Positions 33,210-42,400 of a stretch of DNA of 64,000 bases are shown here, in pieces. Both the position numbers and the translations under genes were made by a program. The notes under the pieces are model-generated. The model did not search any database. It was given only the letters and a program-made list of their open reading frames with translations, and had not been told where the DNA came from. Each line of letters begins with the position of its first letter. Within the stretch, counting starts at the first letter, position 1. This DNA comes from Candidatus Acidiferrum typicum (GTDB lineage Bacteria; Acidobacteriota; Terriglobia; Acidiferrales; UBA7541): contig JAOAPV010000063.1 of the NCBI GenBank assembly GCA_025463055.1, positions 1-64,000 on the forward strand, written 5' to 3'.

Positions 33210-33953
33210 ATGTCGATAACCACATCCGAGCAACTCGAAAAGCTGCGCGCTTGCGGGCAAATCGTCGCAAAAGCCCTTCGTGCGATGGCTTCCGCCGTAC
33301 GTCCCGGCATCACTACCGCGGAGCTCTCCGAGATCGGATCGCGCATTCTTGAGGCCAACGCCGCGCGTTCCTCTCCGCCGATGGTCTACGGCTTTCCCGG
33401 TGATGTTTGTATCAGCGTCAACGATGAAGTCGTTCACGGAATTCCCGGCGCTCGCGTGCTACAGCCGGGCGACCTGGTCAAGCTGGATCTGACCGCGGAG
33501 AAGGACGGCTATCACACCGATTCCGCCGTCAGCATTGAAGTTCAGCCAAGAAATAAAACAGCGCACGAACTCGCGCATTGCGCTGAAAAGTCATTCCGCC
33601 AGGCGCTTCCAGCTGCGCGCGCCGGCAACCGAACCAAAGATATTGGCCGAGCAATCGAGCGCGAAGTCCGCCGCCGCGGCTTTCACGTCATTCCGGAGCT
33701 GGGCGGTCACGGCGTCGGCCGCACCATTCATGAGTCTCCGTCAGTTCCCAATTACGCCGATCCGCTTGCCCGACACCTTCTGACCGACGGGCTAGTCATC
33801 ACCATTGAGCCGATTATTGCTGCGACCACCGGCGCCGTGTCGCTCGATCGCGATGGCTGGACGGTACGCACCGCCGACGGCGGCCTATCCGCCCATTACG
33901 AACACACCATCGTGATCACGCGCGGTGACCCGATCCTGCTCACCGCCTCCTGA
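33210..33953 (+). CDS. map: Methionine aminopeptidase, type I
   Basis: The 247-residue cytoplasmic enzyme removes the initiator Met from nascent proteins. Metal ligands are visible in the expected order: Asp in VKLDLTAEKDGYHTDSAV, His in LGGHGVGRTIHESPSVPN, Glu in LVITIEPII and Glu in AHYEHTIVIT. Length is usual for type I enzymes. The start is set at ATG 33210 (MSITTSEQLEKLRACGQIVAKAL); the open frame continues upstream into fmdB but is not coding there. The initial DV-CISVNDEVVHGIPG is also diagnostic. Confidence 0.95.
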   Translation: MSITTSEQLEKLRACGQIVAKALRAMASAVRPGITTAELSEIGSRILEANAARSSPPMVYGFPGDVCISVNDEVVHGIPGARVLQPGDLVKLDLTAEKDGYHTDSAVSIEVQPRNKTAHELAHCAEKSFRQALPAARAGNRTKDIGRAIEREVRRRGFHVIPELGGHGVGRTIHESPSVPNYADPLARHLLTDGLVITIEPIIAATTGAVSLDRDGWTVRTADGGLSAHYEHTIVITRGDPILLTAS

Positions 33954-33984
33954 TTTTGTTTGCACTTAAATAAAGGAAGTTCCG

Positions 33985-34377
33985 CTACGCAGGGCGAATC
34001 ACAAACACAACCCGTTTGCTTCGTGAGAAAAGCGAAAAGAAACCGAGTATCTGTCTCCACGGAAAGTATTTCTTGTTGAGCAGCTGCATGCCGTGCTGCG
34101 CTTCCTCGCCGGTGACGATCTCGGCTAGCGCATCGATCCATTCGCCGAGCAACTTTCCGCGTACATCGCATGGCGCAACTCGCACTCGCGGATTGTTGCG
34201 GATGCGCTTGGCTTTGCCGGAGTCCGCGGTACTGTAAGCGTACAACTTTTCCGGCACGCCCTGCTCCGGCTCTCCGGCAAACCACACCGGAGTGCGCACG
34301 CCTTGCCCATTTTTCCGAAACGTTTCGAGGTTGATGTACTTCTGTCCCTGCAGTGAGGCAAATCGCGCGTCAGCCAT
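33985..34377 (-). CDS. PPOX class F420-dependent/FMN-binding oxidoreductase-like protein
   Basis: A 130-residue split-barrel protein with ARFASLQGQKYINLETFRKNGQGVRTPVWFA and LYAYSTADSGKAKRIRNNPRVRVAPCDVRGK, which match the pyridoxamine-5'-phosphate-oxidase-like family, subgroup often called F420-dependent PPOX. Cofactor could be F420 or FMN and cannot be told from the sequence. It converges with map (31 bases between stops) and runs in the same direction as the membrane protein and kinase genes to the right. Confidence 0.8.
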   Translation of the reverse strand: MADARFASLQGQKYINLETFRKNGQGVRTPVWFAGEPEQGVPEKLYAYSTADSGKAKRIRNNPRVRVAPCDVRGKLLGEWIDALAEIVTGEEAQHGMQLLNKKYFPWRQILGFFSLFSRSKRVVFVIRPA

Positions 34378-34451
34378 AGTCTTTCTCGTGATGCCATTCT
34401 AGCGCGGGCACAAGAAAAGGGACGAGCGATTTCGTCGTGCCCCAAGCTGTT

Positions 34452-34811
34452 CTAGCGTGTGGTTGCTGGTACGCCGGCGGGTGACGCGCCGTAACGCTGC
34501 GTGGCGTAGCCAACTATGATTCCGACTAGGCTGCCGGGCAGGATGATCTCGAAATAGTAGCCATGCTGTAAGCGCGCGACAATGAAGGCGAGAACGAAAC
34601 CAACGGCCAGCCCAAACAAAATTCCGAGCGCCAACGAGTGCACTTTGCGCGCAAAGAATCCGATCGCAATTCCCGCGATGATGCCCTTGACGGTCGATCC
34701 AATGACGATGCCCGCCAATTGGGCGCGAACCGCCGGCGTAAACCACGAAGTCAGTCCATCCACCGCTCCGAGAACGGCTCCGAGCAACAAACCCAACAGA
34801 ACTTTGTTCAT
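34452..34811 (-). CDS. Small integral membrane protein, unknown function
   Basis: 119 residues with four Gly/Ala/Ile-rich hydrophobic segments (KVLLGLLLGAVLGAVDGL, GSTVKGIIAGIAIGF, LALGILFGLAVGFVLAFI, IILPGSLVGIIVGYATQR), arranged like a glycine-zipper or small channel-like protein. No named family is recognised. AGGAACC precedes ATG 34811 on the minus strand. The C-terminal tail (YGASPAGVPATTR) is likely soluble. Confidence 0.6.
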   Translation of the reverse strand: MNKVLLGLLLGAVLGAVDGLTSWFTPAVRAQLAGIVIGSTVKGIIAGIAIGFFARKVHSLALGILFGLAVGFVLAFIVARLQHGYYFEIILPGSLVGIIVGYATQRYGASPAGVPATTR

Positions 34812-34885
34812 GAAGGTTCCTCCAATAGCCGGGATTCTGTACCGGTTCAGTGTTCTTTACAACGATGGATAAAATTTCTTTAGGG

Positions 34886-35920
34886 TCAGCGATGAGAAAA
34901 AATCAGTAGCAGGATGCGCATAGCTAAGTAGGCTACAATCAGTAAGATAGCGATTGTATGGCGTCGGTAGAAACGGGCGGATTTGTCGAAGATTGTTTCT
35001 TTCCGTGCGGAAACAGGCAGTCCGTCCAGATAGCGAGAAACGTCCGCGGACAAATCTGAAACCGTAGCGTAGCGATTGATTGGATGGATTTCCGTGGCCT
35101 TCGCGCAGATTGCTTCCAACGTTTTGTCCTGCCGCCAAGCTTTGCTCTGCCCAGAGTGCGTGAGCGGATTAACGCAAAGAAAGCGCAGCACCGCGCCAAG
35201 CGAAAAGATGTCGCTGCGCTTATCCACTTGCGCAATATCGCCGCGCGCTTGCTCCGGAGACATGTAGCCGGGCGTCCCCAGCACCGTTCCTTGCCCGGTC
35301 ACCTGCGTCGCTTGCGTGCTGTCTGCGGGACCGTTGCTCGCCTGCTGCGCGTGAAGGATGGCTGCTTCCGGGTCGTCGTCGGATGCTCCGGAAGACTGCT
35401 CCCGCAAAATCTTCGCCAAGCCCCAATCCATCACCAGGACTTCGCCGAACGCGCCGACCATCACGTTGGCGGGCTTCAGATCGCGATGCAGAACACCGCG
35501 TGCATGGGCGAAGGCAACGGCATCGCAAATGCGGAGAAACAAACGCAGCCGGTCGGGCAGGGAAGTGACAGTCTCGATGTATTTGTCCAGCCGCTGGCCT
35601 TCGACGAACTTCATGGTATAAAAAACGCGGCCGTCGCTCAGCGTGCCGACGTCATGAACGGGAACGATGCCGGGATGCTCCAGGAGCGCAAGGGCGCGAG
35701 CTTCGCGATTCAGCCGGCGAGCAAGATCGCCATCCGCAATTAGAACGTCGAGGACTTTAAGCGCCACGCGGCGGTCCAACGTTTGGTCGCGGGCGGCGTA
35801 AACCGTGCCCATGCCGCCGCACGCCACGCGTTCTAGCAATTGATAGCGGGTTCCGGAGAGATCCGGCAGATTGGCATTCTGCCGCAAGCGATCGACCGTT
35901 TTGTCGGACAGAAACTTCAT
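34886..35920 (-). CDS. Membrane-anchored Ser/Thr protein kinase
   Basis: The 344-residue Hanks-type kinase has the glycine loop ACGGMGTVYAARD, catalytic Lys (ALKV, K55), HRDLKPAN (145-152) and DWG in place of DFG (165-167), activation segment GTVLGTPGYMSPEQARGD, and a single C-terminal membrane helix (about 320-340) with almost no periplasmic part. The upstream sigma factor gene overlaps its start by four bases (ATGA), so the two are made together. This suggests a paired signalling unit in which a kinase may control or be controlled by the sigma factor; the signal is not visible. Confidence 0.9.
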   Translation of the reverse strand: MKFLSDKTVDRLRQNANLPDLSGTRYQLLERVACGGMGTVYAARDQTLDRRVALKVLDVLIADGDLARRLNREARALALLEHPGIVPVHDVGTLSDGRVFYTMKFVEGQRLDKYIETVTSLPDRLRLFLRICDAVAFAHARGVLHRDLKPANVMVGAFGEVLVMDWGLAKILREQSSGASDDDPEAAILHAQQASNGPADSTQATQVTGQGTVLGTPGYMSPEQARGDIAQVDKRSDIFSLGAVLRFLCVNPLTHSGQSKAWRQDKTLEAICAKATEIHPINRYATVSDLSADVSRYLDGLPVSARKETIFDKSARFYRRHTIAILLIVAYLAMRILLLIFSHR

Positions 35921-36654
35921 GCCGCATCGGATCCAAAAACGGCATGTGCTTCGCGATGAAATTCCTCGTCACTGCCGCAGAGCTCCCGCAGCCGTTCCAG
36001 GGCAATCCTGCGAAACTCGCGGCGCGCCCAGGAAAGCGCATTAGTCACATCCGTGACCGGCATCGCATATTCCGCGGCCAATCTCTCGTAGGAAATCTCC
36101 TCGTCGTCCGACAAATCGTAGTCGTCAAAGAGGCGGAATGTGCGTTCACGTTCACGCTCGGAACAGAGCTTGCGTAAGTCTTCCACTGCGAGCGCAAATA
36201 AGCTCCGCACCCATTCCCTTTCAAAGAATTCTTCCAGCGATTCGGGCGAAGGAATAGATGCGGGGTCGATCGTGGCTCCCGCCAACTCTCCTTCCGCGGC
36301 TGGAAAGTCGAGCGCCACATGCGTTGCGTTACCACCGCGTTTTTGTCGACGCGCCGCTTTTTCCTGATTCATGACAAAGCTGTCCACGCACAAACGAAGA
36401 TACGTACGCAGCCTGCTTTTCGCCGGGTCGTATTTCGCAAGCAAATCGCGCTCCAGCATTTCCGCGAAAAATCCTTGCGTCAAATCCTGCGCATCTTCCG
36501 TCGGACGATTCCACCGCAAGCGCACATATTTGTATACAGGCTTCCAGTATGCGGCGAACAAAGTGTCCAGTGCCCGCGTTTGCTCAGCGGGATCTTCACT
36601 CTTGACCGCATCGATCACTGACCAACGCGTTATCGGGAATTGATCGCCAGGCAT
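35917..36654 (-). CDS. ECF-type RNA polymerase sigma factor, kinase-linked
   Basis: The 245-residue protein begins MPGDQFPITRWSVIDAVKSED and contains a sigma region 2 (LFAAYWKPVYKYVRLRWNRPTEDAQDLTQGFFAEML), then AKYDPAKSRLRTYLRLCVDSF, and a region-4-like helix-turn-helix at the C-terminus (SYERLAAEYAMPVTDVTNALSWARREFRRIALERL). Such large ECF factors next to Ser/Thr kinases are typical of Acidobacteriota and Planctomycetota. ATG 36654 is chosen; the upstream open frame to 36795 is not similar to the family. Its stop overlaps the kinase start. Confidence 0.85.
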   Translation of the reverse strand: MPGDQFPITRWSVIDAVKSEDPAEQTRALDTLFAAYWKPVYKYVRLRWNRPTEDAQDLTQGFFAEMLERDLLAKYDPAKSRLRTYLRLCVDSFVMNQEKAARRQKRGGNATHVALDFPAAEGELAGATIDPASIPSPESLEEFFEREWVRSLFALAVEDLRKLCSERERERTFRLFDDYDLSDDEEISYERLAAEYAMPVTDVTNALSWARREFRRIALERLRELCGSDEEFHREAHAVFGSDAA

Positions 36655-36707
36655 GGATTTCTTCTTTGAGGAGTGTACGCAGCGGCCGGCAGAGTGACAA
36701 TGCGGAT

Positions 36708-38036
36708 CTATTCGTAGCGAAGGGCTTCGACGGGATCGAGGCGCGCGGCTTTCCAGGCGGGGTACACGCCAAAACCGATTCCGATGAACGCGCACAGGAC
36801 CAGTGCGGTAACGATCCAGAAGACAGAGAGTGTGGCGGGTACGCTGAGACCGTAGCGCAACAGCAGGGTGAGTCCGGAGCCGAATAGGACGCCGATTATG
36901 CCGCCGATGGCGCTGAGCGTAACCGCTTCGATCAGAAATTGCGCGAGGATGCTGTTGCGCCGCGCGCCGATGGCTTTACGTACGCCGATTTCGCGGGTGC
37001 GTTCCGTTACGCTCACCAGCATGATGTTCATCACACCGATGCCGCCAACAATGAGTCCTACGGATGCAACCGCGAACATGAGCAGGAAGACGAGGCCGCT
37101 GATTTTGTTCCACAGATCGAGAAAATAGTCAGAAGTAAACAGCGCGAAATCATCGGGCTTGTCGCTGCTCAACCGGCGTTTGCGTCGCAGGAGTTCACGC
37201 ATTTCCTCGACAGCCTCGCTCACCATTGTGGGGTCGGAGGCTTTGGCGAAAATCACGTAGTCCTTTTTGTTCGGGTACAGTTTGCGAAGCGTAGTCACCG
37301 GCATAACCGCGATGTTGTCTTCCGGATTTGCGCCGCCGGAGATGCCCTGCTTGCGCTTTTCCATGGTTCCGATGACGGTGAACAATTGCCCGTTCAGGGT
37401 CACTTCCTGGCCGATACTTTGGGAAGCGTTCTCCGGAAAAAGAATGCGCGCGGTGTCGTACCCGAGCATGACCACGGGCGTGCGGTGATCGGTATCGTTC
37501 TGATCAAACGGGCGCCCGAACTGAATTTTCATGTCGAAGATGCGATTGATGGACGGCGAATTTCCCTGAAGAATTACGTTCTTAGCACGGTACGCGCCGC
37601 GACGCACGTCCGCGGTGCCCGACCCGAACTGCGGCATGAAAATCCGCATCGAAGGAGATGCCGCGAGAACATGCGGCAGCTTTTCCATGTCTTCGGCCCA
37701 TTCGGGCTGGAGCTCCTTGCGTGTGAACCAGGCGCTCGGAGGATGCGAGAGACCAGCCCAGGGAAATCGGTACGCGATGATGGTGTCTGATCCGAGCTCG
37801 CGAATGCCTGCAAGCACGTTATCATTCAGGCCGTTGATCATGGCGCTGACGGTGATTACGGTGGTGATTCCAATCACGATGCCAAGAATGGTGAGTGCCG
37901 AGCGCAGAGGATTTTTTCGCAGCGTATCCAGCGCCAGTACAAATTCCTCACCCAATGCGGAAGCTCTCGGTTTCCGCACCAGCGAGCGAACGGGCAGCGT
38001 GACCGTCTGAGGGAATGTTTTGCCAAGAGTTGCCAT
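36708..38036 (-). CDS. MacB/FtsX-type ABC transporter permease (1)
   Basis: A 442-residue protein with one N-terminal membrane helix (RSALTILGIVIGITTVITVSAMING), a large periplasmic MacB core domain, and three C-terminal helices of the FtsX domain (LVFLLMFAVASVGLIVGGIGVMNIMLVSVTERTREIGVRKAIGARR). It ends VEALRYE, as usual. MacB-type transporters act mechanically on periplasmic substrates such as peptides, lipoproteins or toxins. Gene 12 bases downstream of the paralogous permease; no ATPase or membrane-fusion protein is in the window. Confidence 0.9.
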   Translation of the reverse strand: MATLGKTFPQTVTLPVRSLVRKPRASALGEEFVLALDTLRKNPLRSALTILGIVIGITTVITVSAMINGLNDNVLAGIRELGSDTIIAYRFPWAGLSHPPSAWFTRKELQPEWAEDMEKLPHVLAASPSMRIFMPQFGSGTADVRRGAYRAKNVILQGNSPSINRIFDMKIQFGRPFDQNDTDHRTPVVMLGYDTARILFPENASQSIGQEVTLNGQLFTVIGTMEKRKQGISGGANPEDNIAVMPVTTLRKLYPNKKDYVIFAKASDPTMVSEAVEEMRELLRRKRRLSSDKPDDFALFTSDYFLDLWNKISGLVFLLMFAVASVGLIVGGIGVMNIMLVSVTERTREIGVRKAIGARRNSILAQFLIEAVTLSAIGGIIGVLFGSGLTLLLRYGLSVPATLSVFWIVTALVLCAFIGIGFGVYPAWKAARLDPVEALRYE

Positions 38037-38048
38037 GGTTGCGCTTCG

Positions 38049-39290
38049 TTACTCCGACCTTAGAGCATCCACCGGATCGAGCTTCGCAGCTTTCGATGCG
38101 GGATACGTACCGAAGAACAGCCCAACGGTAAGCGCCACAAGCAATCCGCCAAGCACCGACCAGAGCTGCACCGCGCTGGGCAGCGGCGAAACCCACGATA
38201 CCACCTTGGCCAGCAGCACTCCTAGAAATACGCCGAGCGCGCCGCCGATCACCGCGATGGTGGAAGACTCAATCAGGAATTGCCGCAGAATGTCCCCGCT
38301 GCGCGCGCCGATGGCTTTCCGCAATCCTATCTCGCGGGTGCGCTCGGTGACGGATACCAACATGATGTTCATGATCACGATGCCGCCGACGACTAGAGAA
38401 ATGGAAGCGATGCCGATGGTCACCACAAAAAATGTGCCGCTGATGTTCTTCCACAATTCCAGAAAGGAATCGCTGGTTTCCACCGCGAAGTCGTCTTTCG
38501 TGGCGTAGGCGAGATGGTGGCGTCCGCGCATGATTTGGCGCACCTCATCGACGCTCGTTTGAATATGCGCAGCAGCGCCGGCGCGCACGGTCACGCGCAA
38601 GGAATCCTGCTGATTGCCGTTTTCCTTGTTGTAGGTGCTCAATGGCAAAATGATCCAATTGTCGAGAGAGGTGCCCAGCGCTGAACCTTCTTTTTTGCCG
38701 ACGCCGATCACCTGGCACGGCGTGCTGTTCCAGCGGATTTCTTTGCCGATGGGATCGACTCCAGGCATGAGATTTTCCACCAGGTCTTGGCCGATCACGC
38801 AAACGGGCGCGGCGGCGCGCAGATCGGTTTCTGTCAGGTGGCGCCCGGCGACGAGATCGACGTCGTAGAGCTCGGCCATTTGTGGCGTCCATGCGCGCAG
38901 GTTCGTGTCCTTCAAGGAATTCAGGCCGCTCTTCGTCTCCACTCGCCCGCCCAGTGCGGCGCCTACGTCCTTGCAGGAGTTGCAAAGGTCGCGCACGGCT
39001 TCAAAATCTTCATAGGTGATGCGCTTGCGCTTCTGAAATTCCAGGAAATCGTCGACATTGGTGATGATAGAAGGCTGTTTGGATAGGCCGAAAACGTTCG
39101 CGCCAAGGCGGAAAACCCGCGTGGCAACGTACTGGTTGGCACCATTGATCAGGCTGACCACGGCGATGACCGAGGTGACGCCAATGACCACGCCGATGAG
39201 CGTGAGCACACTACGCAGCTTATGCGCCCAGAGGCTGGACGTAGCAATAGACACGGCCTCGGTGAGATGCATGCTGGATGCGCGTGGCAT
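38049..39290 (-). CDS. MacB/FtsX-type ABC transporter permease (2)
   Basis: A 413-residue paralogue of the previous permease, transcribed first. It has the N-terminal helix RSVLTLIGVVIGVTSVIAVVSLING, a periplasmic MacB core containing a CNSCKD pair that could form a disulfide, and the FtsX block (IASISLVVGGIVIMNIMLVSVTERTREIGLRKAIGAR) ending VDALRSE. Both permeases retain full domain structure, so they may form a heterodimer. The start is ATG 39290, or ATG 39272 (MHLTEA) as an alternative. Confidence 0.88.
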   Translation of the reverse strand: MPRASSMHLTEAVSIATSSLWAHKLRSVLTLIGVVIGVTSVIAVVSLINGANQYVATRVFRLGANVFGLSKQPSIITNVDDFLEFQKRKRITYEDFEAVRDLCNSCKDVGAALGGRVETKSGLNSLKDTNLRAWTPQMAELYDVDLVAGRHLTETDLRAAAPVCVIGQDLVENLMPGVDPIGKEIRWNSTPCQVIGVGKKEGSALGTSLDNWIILPLSTYNKENGNQQDSLRVTVRAGAAAHIQTSVDEVRQIMRGRHHLAYATKDDFAVETSDSFLELWKNISGTFFVVTIGIASISLVVGGIVIMNIMLVSVTERTREIGLRKAIGARSGDILRQFLIESSTIAVIGGALGVFLGVLLAKVVSWVSPLPSAVQLWSVLGGLLVALTVGLFFGTYPASKAAKLDPVDALRSE

Positions 39291-39392
39291 AGCGGTAGCG
39301 TCTTGGCCCTCATCTTACTATACGCACCGCGAGGCCGTGGAATTACAGTGGAAGAGTGGGCCGTACGAAGGGCCCAGGATGCAGTACGCAAT

Positions 39393-39429
39393 AAAAATGG
39401 CAGGAAGCAATGCGGCTCCCTGCCATTTT
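39393..39429 (-). terminator. Rho-independent terminator after the second Oar gene
   Basis: AAAATGGCAGG (39394-39404) and CCTGCCATTTT (39419-39429) form an 11-bp stem. On the minus strand the stem is followed by TTTTTATT, so it terminates the Oar transcript coming from 43072. It lies 20 bases after that gene's stop. Confidence 0.85.
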
Positions 39430-39448
39430 CACAGCCGATCAGTTGAGG

Positions 39449-42400
39449 TTAGAACGTGACTTTGACGCCGAACTCCATAGAGCGTGGCGCGCCGATGGCG
39501 AAGACACCGGAACCGAGACCAATGAGACTAGTCCTGCCCGTGCATTTCGTCGGATCGGCAGGGCAACCTGCCTGGTCGAACTTCGTCGTTCCATTGACGG
39601 AGTTTGTTGCGCCATCCAACGTTCCCGCCAGCAGCGCGTCAGGACCGTTGTGGTTTTGGCGGTTAAAGAGATTGTAGAACGCCGCCTGCGGTTCGATGCG
39701 GAAGCGCTCCCAGCTATGGATTGGCTTGATGGACCAGCCGAGGCGCACATCAAAGGTAAAGAAGGCGTCGTTGCCCACATTTCCCGGCGGTGCCAAGGTG
39801 AACTTCGGTCCGCAGCCCGACGCGGTGTCGAGCGAAGGCGTGACAGCGCAAAGGGAGACAAGCTGGTCCTGCGTAAAAAGTCCCGCAGACACGAGAGCTT
39901 GGCCCGCAGGGGTCAGCTTGTTTCCGGAATTGTCGCTTAGCGTCTGCAGGAATTTATTGAGATCTCCGGCTTTGATATCACGGCCAAAGGAACCAATGTT
40001 TGAACCCGGCACGGGAGCGAGCGTTGTCTGGCCGTCACCTAGGGTGTCGAACTGGAAGATGTCCTGGCCGTTCCCCGGAGCCGCATATGTAAGGGTCTGG
40101 GGCAAAGCTGAGTACCAGTGGCTGATAAAATTCGCGTGAACTCCGCCCGGCAGGTCCATCATCACGCCTGCGGAGAGCTGATGGGTGCGATCGAGCCCGG
40201 TCGGGCCAAGGAAGCCAGCTGGATTGTTGTAGTCAACCGCGTTGTTGATGAAATCCCCGTCGCTTGCCGTACCCTTGTAGCGGGATAGTGAGTAGGAAAC
40301 GGTCGCGTTCATATGCCGAACGAAATGAAACGGGCTCTTCAGGTCAGAGGTGAGCTTCACCTGCATTGCGTTGTACACCGAACGACCAACCGGTTCCAGA
40401 AATTGAACCTGGCCAAAGTTGGGGTTCTTGCCCGGGAACGCAATCTGCCCTGCTCCGACCGGAGACCCGCCTGTCCAGAAGTTCCCATCGGTCAGACCAT
40501 TGTTTGCGTAATCCGAGATCGTTGCTCCAGCGGAGATGGCGCAATTGATGCCCGCAGTGCCAGCCGGGCATACTTGGCCGCCTGACTTAAATTGGGCGTT
40601 CGTTGCGTTGATTGCCGCTAAGGCGCCGGTTTTGTCCAGGAACCGTGCATCTCCTACGTGATTTTCGTCGATCGCCAAAAGCGTGTGAGTGCTGATGTTC
40701 CGCAGGTAGTCCACCGAAACGACTGTGCCAGGCTTCAGCTCATGTTGAACACCTATGTTCATTTGATACGAGCGAGGAGACTGGTAATTGGGCGAATAGA
40801 GGGTTACGCCGTTTACCGCCGCTCCCGCTGCCAGGGCGTTGCCAATGTAGCCTCCGTTCGCCTGCGCTCCGGCCTGCGCCGTGGATTGCTGGTATTGCTG
40901 TTGTAGAGCGATTACTTGGCTAACGACATTTCCGATCGGCTGATTGCAGAGCGCGGATGTGTTTACGACGGTCCCGTCGGGCAGGTTGAGTTTACCACCG
41001 GGGCAAATATCCTGCGTCAGATTGAATAAACCGGTAGTCAAGCGACCGGGTCTGTCGAACAGAACGTTATTGAAAACTGCGTTCTCGAAGTAAATGCCTG
41101 CTCCGGCGCGGATCGAGGTTTTGCCTTTCTTCGTCGGATCCCAAGCAAAGCCCAGCGTCCCGCCAACGTTTCCGTTTGCCTGGTTAACGGCACCTCCAAA
41201 TCCGGGGCGGACTTGATCGAGCAAGTTACCGGTGCAACCAATCGATGGAGCTGCACTGCAGGGAATCGGTCCCAAGTCCGAGTCGGAGCGTCCAGTGTCG
41301 CGGTTGTAGCGAACGCCGTAGACAAGGGTGAAGTTCGGTTTCACCTTCCAGTTGTCACCAACGTAAACCTGGAATCGGGAGTCAAACTGCCCTCCGCAAG
41401 TCTGGCCGAATTCTGCGATTTCTGTAAAACAACCCTGGCCGTTGCCCAGGCGAATGCGCGTCACCGGATAATTCAAGGGATTCGAGGCTCCGCCAGGGAA
41501 TGGCCCGCTGGCGGCAGCCTCTTCGGAACCACCGACACCGGTTGTGAATGCGGCGCGGATGGGTGGATCGATGCCGTAAAAGCTGGCGAAGCCGCCCCCA
41601 AGGATTCGATTGAAGCCGACCCCATAGCGGAAAATATGGCTACGATAGATCTTGCTTCCGTCGTACTTAAATTGTTTGTTGGACTGGTAAGTCTTCTGCG
41701 GCGCAAGAATGTTTGCGCCGGTGCAGATCAGCGCGGCGCCATCCGTGCAAGCCGTGCCGCCGTTGCCGATGTTGACCATCACGCCCGGCGCTATGTTGGT
41801 GATATTGGTTCCAGTCACCGAATCGGTGATGCCGTTGCGGAACTTCATATAACCGACCCGGATACTGTGCGTGAACGTACCAGAGGAGAAGTCCACGCCG
41901 CCTCCGAAGGAGGGGGTAAAGTCCACGTTTGCAAATGGACTATAGGTTCCCGGCACAAAGGCACCGACAGCACTGTTCTGCTCGTAGGTGTATTTGAAAA
42001 AGATGCGAATGTTTGACGTGGCGTTGTAGTCTAGACGCCCCAGCCACTGCTGGTCCCGGAAGGGGCTGTTGAACGTACCGCTCAAGTCCTGAAAAGGGGC
42101 AGACGGTCTGACAGACGCCAGCAGATCCTGTGTTGTCCTCTCACCGGTTCCAAACACGAAAAGCTTGTCCTTGATAATCGGCCCGCCCAGCGATACGCCA
42201 TATTGCTTGCGGTCAAAAACGGCCGCGGGATTCCCGAACTTGGCCGAGGTTGCATCGCCTCGATAGTTGAAGAAGCCATCGCCGTGAATCTCGTTGGTTC
42301 CCGAGCGCGTCGTGATGTTCACTGTGCCGGAGGAGGTGAGCTCGGTGGAGAGATCCAGGCTGGACTGGCTCACCTGAAACTCTTTAATGGAACCTACGGA

